Source of the DNA: CAYVUV01 sp964455095
Lineage (GTDB): Bacteria; Desulfobacterota; Binatia; HRBIN30; CADEER01
Direction: 5' to 3'
Assembly: GCA_964455095.1 (NCBI GenBank)
Contig: CAYVUV010000105.1
Location: 1 to 29,356, forward strand
Length of the DNA stretch: 29,356 nucleotides
The notes below the pieces were generated by a model, which did no database searches, had not been told where the DNA came from, and saw only the letters and a program-made list of their open reading frames with translations. Below, one piece after another: positions 1 to 7,997 of this stretch. The translations under genes were made by a program, and so were the position numbers. How positions within the stretch are numbered: the stretch's first letter is position 1; every line of letters begins with the position of its first letter.

Positions 1-91
1 CGCGATCGCCTTCGAGGCGATCGCCGAGCGCCTGACGGGAATCGATCCGCCGGCGCCCGGCGGCGTTGCAATCGCCCCCCTGCTGCGCTAG
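1..91 (+). CDS. C-terminal end of an unidentified protein (partial)
   Basis: Frame 2 is open from the window edge to a TAG at 89-91 and reads as ordinary GC-rich coding sequence of about 29 codons, ending ...APLLR. The tail is rich in Ala, Pro and Gly and carries no motif that I recognise. In related supra-operons serC or gyrA often lies upstream of pheA, but this tail does not look like the end of either, so I do not name it. It stops 44 bases before pheA on the same strand and could share its transcript. Confidence 0.5.
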   Translation, partial: AIAFEAIAERLTGIDPPAPGGVAIAPLLR

Positions 92-135
92 CTGACGCGA
101 GCCGGTCGAACCAATCCCATGAAAGGCTTTGTACT

Positions 136-1308
136 GTGACCACGGGCGCGAATCCCCGCGCGCGGGTCGCGCCGAAGGGCCAGGGCGGCCGTCGCCGGGC
201 GCGCACCGGCGAGACGGCATCGCTCGGCGATCTGCGCGTGCAGATCGACCGCATCGACGACCAGGTGCTGGAGCTGCTCAACGAGCGCGCCCGCCTGGTG
301 GTCGCCGTCGGGCATCACAAGAGCGGCAAGGGCCTGCGCGTCTACGTGCCCCAGCGCGAGAAGGACATCTTCAACCGCCTGCAGGCGCGCAACACGGGTC
401 CGCTGCAGGCCGCGCACGTCGGGGCGATCTTTCGCGAGGTCATCTCGAGCTGCCGCGCGCTCGAGGCGCCGCTGCGCATCGCCTTCCTCGGCCCGCACGG
501 CACGTACTCGGAACAGGCCGCCGCCAGCCAGTTCGGTTCCGGCGCGACGCTGCTGCCCTTGGCGTCGATCGACGCGGTGTTCGACGAGGTCGAGCGCGGC
601 CGCGCCGACTACGCCGTCGTGCCGGTGGAGAACTCCACCGAGGGGGTGGTGGCGCAGACGCTCGATCGCTTCGTGCCCTCGCCGCTGACCATCAAGGCCG
701 AGGTGCTGCTGCGCGTCAACCATTGCTTGCTGGCGCGCAGCGCGACGCCGCGCCGGTTGCAGCGCATCGTCTCGCACCCGCAGTCGCTGGCCCAGTGCCG
801 CGCCTGGCTGGCGCAACACTACCCGAACGTGCCGGTGGAAGAGGTGGCGAGCAATGCCGCCGCGGCCGCGCTGGCGGCGCGCAGCGCGACGACGGCCGCC
901 ATCGCCGGCCAGCCAGCGGCCGAGCGCTATGGCTTGGCGGTGGTGGCGCCGTGCATTCAGGACCAGCCCAACAATGTCACCCGGTTTCTGGTCGTCAGCG
1001 CCGACGGGCACGGCGCGCCGACCGGCGACGACAAGACCTCGGTGCTGTTCGCGGTGCCGCACGAGCCCGGCGCGCCCTACCGCGTGCTCGGCGCCTTTGC
1101 CGAGAGCGGTATCAACCTGAGCACTATTGAGTCGCGCCCGCTCAAAGGCCGCGCCTGGGAGTACGTCTTCTTTCTCGACCTCGCCGGCCACGCGGCCGAG
1201 CCGCGCATGGTCGAGGCGCTCGCGGCGCTGCGCGGGCGCTCGCAGTTCGTCAAGGTCCTCGGATCGTATCCCGCCTGGCGCTGGCCGGAGGAGGCACGAC
1301 GCGCATGA
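136..1308 (+). CDS. pheA: Bifunctional chorismate mutase / prephenate dehydratase (P-protein)
   Basis: Converts chorismate to prephenate and prephenate to phenylpyruvate in phenylalanine synthesis; cytosolic. Of 390 residues, about 32-115 form the AroQ-type helical chorismate mutase (LRVQIDRIDDQVLELLNERA), about 118-290 the prephenate dehydratase (GPHGTYSEQAA; catalytic TRF at 282-284), and about 297-380 a regulatory ACT domain with the ESRP signature at 332-335 that binds phenylalanine in this family. Feedback inhibition is therefore expected. The GTG start is preceded by GAAAGG at 121-126; the first 30 residues are basic and look like an unstructured extension, so a later GTG near 235 is possible. 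The stop overlaps the hisC ATG by 4 bp, heading the aromatic operon. Domain order and length are normal for the family. Confidence 0.95.
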   Translation: MTTGANPRARVAPKGQGGRRRARTGETASLGDLRVQIDRIDDQVLELLNERARLVVAVGHHKSGKGLRVYVPQREKDIFNRLQARNTGPLQAAHVGAIFREVISSCRALEAPLRIAFLGPHGTYSEQAAASQFGSGATLLPLASIDAVFDEVERGRADYAVVPVENSTEGVVAQTLDRFVPSPLTIKAEVLLRVNHCLLARSATPRRLQRIVSHPQSLAQCRAWLAQHYPNVPVEEVASNAAAAALAARSATTAAIAGQPAAERYGLAVVAPCIQDQPNNVTRFLVVSADGHGAPTGDDKTSVLFAVPHEPGAPYRVLGAFAESGINLSTIESRPLKGRAWEYVFFLDLAGHAAEPRMVEALAALRGRSQFVKVLGSYPAWRWPEEARRA

Positions 1309-2423
1309 ACGTGAAGACCCTGGTTCCCCCCTGGCTCCGCGCGCTGGAACCCTATCCGCCCGGCAAGCCGATCGACGAGCTCGAGCGCGAGTACGGCGTC
1401 ACCGACTCGATCAAGCTGGCCTCGAACGAAAACCCGCTCGGCCCCTCGCCCAAGGCGCTGGCGGCGCTGCGCGCGGCGGCGGCCGACATCCACCGCTACC
1501 CCGACGGCAGCTGCTTCTATTTGAAGCGCGCGCTGGCCCGCAAGCTCGGCGTCTCGCCGGAGGCGCTGATCATCGGCAACGGCTCGAACGAGATCATCGA
1601 GCTCGCCGTGCGCACCTTTCTGCGCGCCGGCGAAGAGGCGGTGATGGCCGATCAGGCGTTCGTCATCTACCGCATGCTGGTGCAATCGCAGGGCGGGCGC
1701 AGCATCGCGGTGCCGCTGCGCGATTTCACGCACGACCTCGAGGCGATCGCCGAGGCCGTGACGCCGGCGACGCGCATGGTGTTCCTCGCCAACCCGAACA
1801 ATCCGACCGGCACGATCTTCTTCCGGGAGCAATGGGAGGAGTTGCTCGCCGCCCTGCCGCCGGACGTGATCGTGGTCATGGACGAGGCGTACTTCGAGTT
1901 CGTCGAGGACGCGCAATACCCCGACGGCCTCTCCGCCCTGCGCCGCGAGCAGCCGATCATCGTGCTGCGCACGTTTTCGAAGATCTACGGATTGGCGGGA
2001 CTGCGCGTCGGCTACGGTGTCGCACACCCGGAGCTAATCGATCTGATGAACCGCTTGCGCGCGCCGTTCAACGTCAATAGCCTGGCCCAGGTGGCCGCAC
2101 TGGCGGCGCTCGACGACGACGCGCATGTCGAGCAGACACGGCGCGTCAACCGCGAGGGCATGGCGTACCTGCGCCAGGCGTTGACCGGGCTCGGCCTCGA
2201 GATCGTGCCGAGTTGGGCGAACTTCATTCTGGTCCGCGTGCGCAATGCCGCCCGCGTCTACGACGCGCTGCTGCGCCTGGGTGTCATCGTGCGCCCGGTG
2301 CCCGTCTACGGCTTTCCGGAACACCTGCGCATCAGCGTCGGCCTGCCGCACGAGAATGAGCGGTTGGTGGCGGCGCTGACGCGCGTGATGGCGGGCGAGG
2401 AGGCGCGTGGCGTTGCTGTTTGA
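1305..2423 (+). CDS. hisC: Histidinol-phosphate / aromatic aminotransferase (PLP fold type I)
   Basis: A 372-residue class I/II aminotransferase. The pyridoxal-phosphate lysine is K226 in TFSKIYGLAGLRVGYG; NPNNPTGT and DEAYFEF give the substrate and cofactor site signatures; SNENPLGPSP near the N terminus is typical of HisC. It starts with an ATGA overlap on pheA and runs 17 bp into tyrA. In the Pseudomonas-type pheA-hisC-tyrA-aroA supra-operon the HisC homologue serves as the aromatic aminotransferase, making phenylalanine from phenylpyruvate and tyrosine from hydroxyphenylpyruvate, sometimes besides histidinol phosphate. Position therefore argues for an aromatic role here; the sequence alone does not decide between the two substrates. 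Confidence 0.93.
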   Translation: MNVKTLVPPWLRALEPYPPGKPIDELEREYGVTDSIKLASNENPLGPSPKALAALRAAAADIHRYPDGSCFYLKRALARKLGVSPEALIIGNGSNEIIELAVRTFLRAGEEAVMADQAFVIYRMLVQSQGGRSIAVPLRDFTHDLEAIAEAVTPATRMVFLANPNNPTGTIFFREQWEELLAALPPDVIVVMDEAYFEFVEDAQYPDGLSALRREQPIIVLRTFSKIYGLAGLRVGYGVAHPELIDLMNRLRAPFNVNSLAQVAALAALDDDAHVEQTRRVNREGMAYLRQALTGLGLEIVPSWANFILVRVRNAARVYDALLRLGVIVRPVPVYGFPEHLRISVGLPHENERLVAALTRVMAGEEARGVAV

Positions 2424-3267
2424 GCGCGTCGCGATCGTCGGCGTCGGCCTGATCGGCGGCTCGCTCGCCCTCGCCGCCAAGGCCGCGGGGCTGATCGGCG
2501 AGGTGGTCGGCGTCGGCCGCAGTCAGGCCAACCTCGACATCGCGCGCGCCCGCGGCATCGCCGAGCGCACGACGCGCGACCCCGCCGCGATCGGCCGCGT
2601 CGATCTCGTTTTGCTGGCCGTGCCCGTCCGCACCACCGCCGCCGTGGCGCGCGACCTGCTCCCGCATTTGGCGCCCGGCACCGTGGTCTCCGATGTCGGC
2701 AGCGTCAAGGGCGAGATCGTCGACGCGCTCGAGGGGTTGCTGCCCGCCGATCGGCCGTTCGTCGGCGCGCATCCCATCGCCGGCAGCGAGCAATCCGGTG
2801 CGGCGGTGGCCGATCCCGAGCTGTTTCGCGGCGCGCGCTGCGTGCTGACGCCGACGCCGCGCACCGACCCGACGGCGCTCGCCCGCATCGAAGAGTTGTG
2901 GCGTGGGGTCGGCGCACGCGTCGAGCAGATGACCCCCGAGGCGCATGACCGCGCGCTGGCGTGGACCAGCCACGTCGTGCACGCGCTGGCCTACACGCTG
3001 GCGCATGCCATCGCCGCCGCCGACCCGGCCCACTTCGCTTTCGCCGGCCCCAGTCTGCGCGAGGCGACGCGCACCGCGGCGAGCCCGGTCGAGCTGTGGC
3101 GCGACATCTTTCTCGCCAATGCGCCGGCGGTTGGCGCCGCGCTCGATGCCTTCGGCAGCGAGCTGGCGGCGCTGCGCGCGGCGATCGCCGCCGGCGACGA
3201 GGTGGCGCTGACGCGGCTGCTCGAGGCGGGACAGGCCGGGCGCGCGCGCCTGGACGCCGAGCGATGA
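2407..3267 (+). CDS. tyrA: Prephenate (or arogenate) dehydrogenase
   Basis: Oxidative decarboxylation of prephenate to 4-hydroxyphenylpyruvate (or arogenate to tyrosine) with NAD(P). 286 residues: an N-terminal Rossmann fold with GVGLIGG at 12-18, the conserved GAHPIAGSEQSG with catalytic-type His122, and a C-terminal helical dimerisation domain with TSHVVHAL. There is no ACT domain, so it belongs to the short, unregulated TyrA type. The GTG start has a strong Shine-Dalgarno, GAGGAGG at 2397-2403, inside hisC. The stop overlaps the aroA ATG by 4 bp. Cofactor choice and prephenate versus arogenate specificity cannot be told from sequence by eye. Confidence 0.93.
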   Translation: MALLFERVAIVGVGLIGGSLALAAKAAGLIGEVVGVGRSQANLDIARARGIAERTTRDPAAIGRVDLVLLAVPVRTTAAVARDLLPHLAPGTVVSDVGSVKGEIVDALEGLLPADRPFVGAHPIAGSEQSGAAVADPELFRGARCVLTPTPRTDPTALARIEELWRGVGARVEQMTPEAHDRALAWTSHVVHALAYTLAHAIAAADPAHFAFAGPSLREATRTAASPVELWRDIFLANAPAVGAALDAFGSELAALRAAIAAGDEVALTRLLEAGQAGRARLDAER

Positions 3268-4547
3268 CGGCGGCTGTGCAGGCGATCGAGCCACTGGCGC
3301 ATCCGCCCGACGCCACCGTGCGCGTGCCGGGCTCGAAGTCGATCACCAACCGCGCCCTGTTGATCGCGGCGCTGGCCGAGGGGCCGTCGGACCTGCACGG
3401 CGCGCTGTTCAGCGACGACACGCGTTACATGGCCGCCGCGCTCGACCAACTCGGGATCGCGGTGACGCTCGACCCGGCCGCGGCGCGTATCGACGTGCGC
3501 GGCGGCGGCGGGGGCTGGACGGCGGGCACGGCCGAGCTGTTCGTCGGCAATGCCGGCACCGCCATGCGCTTTCTGGTCGCGGCGTTGTGTCTCGGGCAGG
3601 GGCGCTACCGCATCGACGGCACGGCGCGGATGCGCGAACGGCCGATCGATGACCTGGTCGCGGCACTGCGCCAGCTCGGTGGGCAGCTGCGCTGCGAGGC
3701 GGACAATGGCTGTCCGCCGGTGCTGGTCGAAGCCGCGGGCCTGGCCGGCGGCACGGCGGAGCTCGATGCCGGGCGCAGCAGTCAGTTCCTCTCCGCCGTG
3801 CTGCAGGTGGCACCCTACGCGGCGCGCGATGTCACCATCGTCGTGCGCGGCACGGCGATCGCGCAGCCCTACATCGACATGACGATCGGTGTCATGGCGG
3901 CGTTCGGCGTGCGCGTCGAGCGCGACGGCTACCGCCGCTTTCACGTGCCGAGCGGCCAGCGCTATGCGGCGCGGCGCTACGCCATCGAGCCCGATGCGTC
4001 GAGCGCGCACTACTTCTGGGCCGCCGCGGCGCTGACCGGCGGCCGCGTGCGGGTCGAAGGGCTGAGCCGCGATTCCATGCAAGGCGACGTGCGTTTTGCC
4101 GCGCTGCTCGAGGAGATGGGCGCGACGGTGCGCTGGGAGGCCGATGCCATCGAGGTGAGCGGACCAACGCAGCTGCGCGGGCTCGATGCGGACATGAACG
4201 CCATCTCCGACACCGCGCCGACCCTCGCCGTGCTGGGGGCGTTCGCCAGCGGACCGGTGCGCTTGCGCAACATCGCCCATCTGCGCTGGCAGGAGAGCGA
4301 CCGCCTGCGCGCCGTGGCCACCGAGCTGGCGCGGCTCGGCGTGGTGGTCGAGGAGCTGCCCGATGGGCTGCTGGTCCAGCCGTCGCCGTTGCGGCCGGCG
4401 CGGGTCCACACCTACGATGACCACCGCATCGCCTTGGCCTTTGCGCTCGTCGGCCTGGTCGTGCCCGGGGTCAGCATCGAGGACCCCGGCTGCGTGGCGA
4501 AGACGTTTCCCGACTATTTCGAGCGCCTGGAGGGCCTGCGGCGATGA
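3264..4547 (+). CDS. aroA: 3-phosphoshikimate 1-carboxyvinyltransferase (EPSP synthase)
   Basis: Joins shikimate-3-phosphate and phosphoenolpyruvate in the common aromatic pathway. 427 residues from the ATG at 3264. The frame is open upstream to 2961, but that part is antiphase tyrA sequence, and the ATGA overlap fits the rest of the operon. Visible signatures are PGSKSITNRALLIAAL at the N terminus, GNAGTAMRF at 95-103, RERPIDDL, SSQFLSAVLQ, YDDHRIALAFAL and CVAKTFPDYF. Residue 103 is Phe where E. coli AroA has Pro101, next to the glyphosate/PEP pocket. The gene ends in a 4-bp overlap with cmk. Confidence 0.95.
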   Translation: MTAAVQAIEPLAHPPDATVRVPGSKSITNRALLIAALAEGPSDLHGALFSDDTRYMAAALDQLGIAVTLDPAAARIDVRGGGGGWTAGTAELFVGNAGTAMRFLVAALCLGQGRYRIDGTARMRERPIDDLVAALRQLGGQLRCEADNGCPPVLVEAAGLAGGTAELDAGRSSQFLSAVLQVAPYAARDVTIVVRGTAIAQPYIDMTIGVMAAFGVRVERDGYRRFHVPSGQRYAARRYAIEPDASSAHYFWAAAALTGGRVRVEGLSRDSMQGDVRFAALLEEMGATVRWEADAIEVSGPTQLRGLDADMNAISDTAPTLAVLGAFASGPVRLRNIAHLRWQESDRLRAVATELARLGVVVEELPDGLLVQPSPLRPARVHTYDDHRIALAFALVGLVVPGVSIEDPGCVAKTFPDYFERLEGLRR

Positions 4548-5215
4548 CGCGTCCAGTGGTGGCGATCGACGGACCGGCCGGCGCCGGCAAGAGCACCATC
4601 GGCATTCGTTTGGCGCAGGCGCTCGGCTTCCGCTACGTCGACACCGGTGCCATGTACCGCGTCGTCGGCGTCATCGCCGCCGAGCGCGGACTCGACTTGA
4701 CCGACGCGGTGGCGCTCGGCGCGCTGTGCGACGAGCTGTCGATTGCCTTCGAGGACAGCGCAGGTGGTGTGCGCACGCTGGCCAACGGCCGCGACCTCTC
4801 GGTCGCGATCCGCTCGGCCGCAGCGGGGCAGCTGGCGTCGAAAGTCTCGGCCGTACCGGCGGTGCGCGAGCGTCTGGTCGCTCAGCAACGCGCCATGGGC
4901 GCCGGCGGCGGGGTGGTCATGGAAGGGCGCGATATCGGCACCGTGGTCTTCCCCGACGCGAAAGTGAAGGTGTTTCTCGTCGCCTCGGCGGAGGAGCGCG
5001 CGCGGCGGCGCTGCGCCGATCTGACCGATCGCGGCGAGTCGGCCGACGTCGATACGGTCGCCCGCGAGATCGCCGAGCGCGACCAGCGCGACCAGGCGCG
5101 GGCCCATTCGCCGCTGCGCCCGGCGCCCGATGCGGAGATTGTCGACACCACGCGCGAGACAATCGATGCGTTGGTGACGCGCTTGCGAGCCCGCGTTGAG
5201 ACCGGCGACCCTTGA
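4544..5215 (+). CDS. cmk: Cytidylate kinase
   Basis: Phosphorylates CMP and dCMP to the diphosphates using ATP. 223 residues with the P-loop GPAGAGKST at 10-18, the YVDTGAMYR nucleotide-monophosphate binding segment just after it, the GRDIGTVVFPDA segment and the lid region with paired arginines (EERARRR). Length and motif order are typical of the bacterial short CMP kinase. Its ATG overlaps the aroA stop; rpsA follows after 60 bp. The aroA-cmk-rpsA-ihfB order is the same as in enterobacteria and pseudomonads. Confidence 0.95.
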   Translation: MTRPVVAIDGPAGAGKSTIGIRLAQALGFRYVDTGAMYRVVGVIAAERGLDLTDAVALGALCDELSIAFEDSAGGVRTLANGRDLSVAIRSAAAGQLASKVSAVPAVRERLVAQQRAMGAGGGVVMEGRDIGTVVFPDAKVKVFLVASAEERARRRCADLTDRGESADVDTVAREIAERDQRDQARAHSPLRPAPDAEIVDTTRETIDALVTRLRARVETGDP

Positions 5216-5275
5216 AAGTCCACCGCTGCGGCGATATGGACTAACGAACGCATCTCTCGAGGGGGTACCATCCAC

Positions 5276-7033
5276 ATGAATCAGCAACCCAAAGTGGCCG
5301 CGGCCGACGGCGGCGACGACGAATTTCGCAAGCTCTTCGAGGAGAGCCTGCGAAGCGTCAAGCCGGGCGAGGTCGTACGAGGCCGCGTGGTGCATGTCAC
5401 CCGCGACCAGGTCACCGTTGACATAGGATACAAATCCGAAGGTCAGATTTCGATCGACGAGTTCACCACCCGCGGCGGTCAAGTCACCGTCAAAGAGGGA
5501 GACGAGATCGACGTCTACTTCGACGCCGACGAAGGCGAGAACGGCGGCATCCTATTGTCCCGCGCCAAGGCCGAGCAGGCCAAGGTGTGGCGCGACATCG
5601 AGGAGGCGTTCGAGGGAGAGGGAGTCATCGAAGGCGTCATCACTGGCAAGGTGAAGGGCGGCCTGAAGGTCGACGTCGGCGTGCCGGCGTTCCTGCCCGG
5701 CTCGCACGCCGATCTGCGGCCGGCGCGCAATCTCGATCGCTTCATCAGCCAGCGCGCCCAGTTCGCGGTGCTGAAGTTCAACCGCGCCCGCGGCAACGTC
5801 GTGGTCTCGCGCCGCGCCGTCATGGAGCGCGAGCGCCAGCAGCTCAAGCAAGAGACGCTCAAGGTGCTCGAGGAAGGCGTCATCCTCGAAGGCATCGTCA
5901 AGAACATCACCGACTACGGCGCGTTCGTGGACCTCGGCGGGATCGACGGCTTGCTGCATGTCACCGACATGTCGTGGGGCCGCGTCAACCGCCCGTCCGA
6001 CGTGATCAACGTCGGCGATCGGGTCAAGGTCGTCGTGCTGAAGTACGACCCCGAGCGCGGTCGCGTGTCGCTCGGCATGAAGCAGATCATGCCCGACCCC
6101 TGGTCGAGCGTCGCCGAGCGCTATCCGATCGGCGCGCGCATCCACGGCAAGGTCGTCAGCCTCGCCGACTACGGGGCGTTCGTCGAGCTCGAGCCCGGCA
6201 TCGAGGGCCTGGTGCACGTCTCGGAGATGTCGTGGACCAAGCGCGTCACGCATCCGTCGAAGGTGGTCGAAGTCGGCGCCGAGGTCGACGTCATGGTGCT
6301 CGACGTCGATACGGCCAACCGCCGCATCTCACTCGGGCTCAAGCAGGCCGAGCCCAATCCGTGGGAGATGGTGCGCATCAACCACCCGGTCGGCAGCCAC
6401 ATCACGGGCCAGGTCAAGAACGTCACCGACTTCGGCGTCTTCATCGGGGTGACCGAAGGGATCGACGGCCTGGTGCACATCTCGGATCTGCACTGGACCA
6501 AGAAGGTTCGCCATCCGTCGGAGATCTACAAGAAGGGCGACGAGGTCGAGGCCATCGTGCTGGGCATCGACGTCGACAACGAGCGCATCTCGCTCGGCGT
6601 CAAGCAGCTTGCCGACGATCCGTGGCAGCGGATGCAGGATCGCTATCCGGTCGGCACGCGGGTGAAGGGCAAGGTCACCAGTGTCACCGACTTCGGCGTC
6701 TTCGTCGAGCTCGAGGAAGGGGTCGAGGGGCTGATCCACGTCTCGCAGCTCAGCACCGAGCGCGTCGACAAGCCGCAGGCGATGTTCGAGCCCGGCCAGG
6801 AGATCGAGGCCGAGGTCACGGCGGTCGAGTCGCGCGATCGCAAGATCGCCCTCAGCATCAAGGCGCTGCGGCGCTCCGAGGAGCGCGAGGAGATCGAGAC
6901 CTACCTCAAGCGCGAGCGCGAGGGCGGGCGTTTCTCGTTCGAGGACATTCTGAGCTCCGACCTGCGCCTCGACCGCGAAGAGGGCGGCGAAGCGGCGCCG
7001 AGCAAGACCGGCGATCGGGGTGACGGCGAGTGA
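5276..7033 (+). CDS. rpsA: 30S ribosomal protein S1
   Basis: Binds mRNA leader sequences on the 30S subunit and helps unfold them for initiation. 585 residues with six S1 (OB-fold) repeats at about 28-96, 115-180, 199-268, 285-354, 371-440 and 458-527. Repeats 3-6 carry the (D/E)YGAFVxL / DFGVFVxL strand and the (H)VS-M/L-SW signature; repeats 1 and 2 are divergent, as expected for the ribosome-binding half. The C-terminal tail is acidic and charged. GAGGGGG at about 5259-5265 serves as ribosome binding site. I see no convincing promoter in the 60 bp before it, so it may be read from the aromatic operon as well as from a promoter inside cmk. Confidence 0.96.
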   Translation: MNQQPKVAAADGGDDEFRKLFEESLRSVKPGEVVRGRVVHVTRDQVTVDIGYKSEGQISIDEFTTRGGQVTVKEGDEIDVYFDADEGENGGILLSRAKAEQAKVWRDIEEAFEGEGVIEGVITGKVKGGLKVDVGVPAFLPGSHADLRPARNLDRFISQRAQFAVLKFNRARGNVVVSRRAVMERERQQLKQETLKVLEEGVILEGIVKNITDYGAFVDLGGIDGLLHVTDMSWGRVNRPSDVINVGDRVKVVVLKYDPERGRVSLGMKQIMPDPWSSVAERYPIGARIHGKVVSLADYGAFVELEPGIEGLVHVSEMSWTKRVTHPSKVVEVGAEVDVMVLDVDTANRRISLGLKQAEPNPWEMVRINHPVGSHITGQVKNVTDFGVFIGVTEGIDGLVHISDLHWTKKVRHPSEIYKKGDEVEAIVLGIDVDNERISLGVKQLADDPWQRMQDRYPVGTRVKGKVTSVTDFGVFVELEEGVEGLIHVSQLSTERVDKPQAMFEPGQEIEAEVTAVESRDRKIALSIKALRRSEEREEIETYLKREREGGRFSFEDILSSDLRLDREEGGEAAPSKTGDRGDGE

Positions 7034-7043
7034 GGAGTAGGCC

Positions 7044-7361
<318 letters not shown>

Positions 7362-7382
7362 CGCGCGGGCCGGAGCGCCGTG

Positions 7383-7410
7383 GGCGTTCCGGTCCTGCGC
7401 CGGAGACGCC
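7383..7410 (+). other. Imperfect hairpin between ihfB and the HIT gene
   Basis: GGCGTTCCGG at 7383-7392 can pair with CCGGAGACGCC at 7400-7410 (one bulged base) around a 7-base loop. No T-run follows, so it is not a standard terminator. It lies directly before the GAGGG ribosome binding site of the next gene and may shape the mRNA end or the translation of that gene. Function unknown. Confidence 0.4.
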
Positions 7411-7419
7411 GAGGGTCGC

Positions 7420-7917
7420 ATGCACGTACTGTGGGCTCCGTGGCGCATGGCCTACATCGGCGGCGCCAAAGAGGCGGGGTGTGTGTTCTGCACCAAACCC
7501 GCAGCGCCGGATCTGCGCGCCGGGTTGGTGCTGACGCGGGCGCGGCACGCGGTCGTGATGCTCAACCGCTTCCCGTACGCCAACGGTCATCTCATGGTGG
7601 CGCCGCGCCGCCACACGGCCGACCTCGGCGCACTGGCGGCGGGTGAATACGCCGAGCTGATGGAGACGATGCGCCGCAGTGCCGCGTTGCTACAGCACGC
7701 GCTCCAGCCCGACGGCGTCAACATCGGCATCAATCTGGGTGTCGCCGCCGGTGCCGGCATCGCCGACCACCTGCACTGGCACGTGGTGCCGCGTTGGGTG
7801 GGCGACGTCAACTTCATGCCGTTGATCGGCGAGGTGCGCGTCATCCCCGAGCACCTCGAGGCGATGTACGACCGCTTGCGGCCGGCCTTCGCCGCGCTCG
7901 ATGCGGAACCCGGATAA
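7420..7917 (+). CDS. HIT-family nucleotide hydrolase/phosphorylase
   Basis: 165 residues. The histidine-triad motif HLHWHVVPRW lies at 117-126 with H117, H119 and H121; a CVFC pair at 21-24 is the usual structural zinc ligand of the branch with the MxxLWAPWRMxYI N terminus. Such proteins act on dinucleoside polyphosphates (Ap4A) or nucleoside phosphoramidates. The branch resembles actinobacterial and deltaproteobacterial Ap4A phosphorylase-like proteins, but the exact substrate is not shown. The ATG at 7420 has GAGGG at 7411-7415 and gives the conserved N terminus. A separate promoter follows it, so it probably ends the upstream transcript. Confidence 0.88.
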   Translation: MHVLWAPWRMAYIGGAKEAGCVFCTKPAAPDLRAGLVLTRARHAVVMLNRFPYANGHLMVAPRRHTADLGALAAGEYAELMETMRRSAALLQHALQPDGVNIGINLGVAAGAGIADHLHWHVVPRWVGDVNFMPLIGEVRVIPEHLEAMYDRLRPAFAALDAEPG

Positions 7918-7931
7918 CGATCAATCCCCGG

Positions 7932-7960
7932 TTGCCCCATCAGAGCCGCGCGCTTATACT
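7932..7960 (+). promoter_or_regulatory. Sigma70-type promoter for the AAA+/VWA pair
   Basis: TTGCCC at 7932-7937 and TATACT at 7955-7960 are separated by exactly 17 bases, four and five matches to the -35 and -10 consensus. It lies in the 80-bp gap before the AAA+ gene; transcription would begin near 7967, leaving a leader of about 30 bases. It is the clearest promoter in the first half of the window. Confidence 0.6.
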
Positions 7961-7997
7961 CCCCGCCGAGCGACGATCCGAGAAAGGCAGCGCCGGA

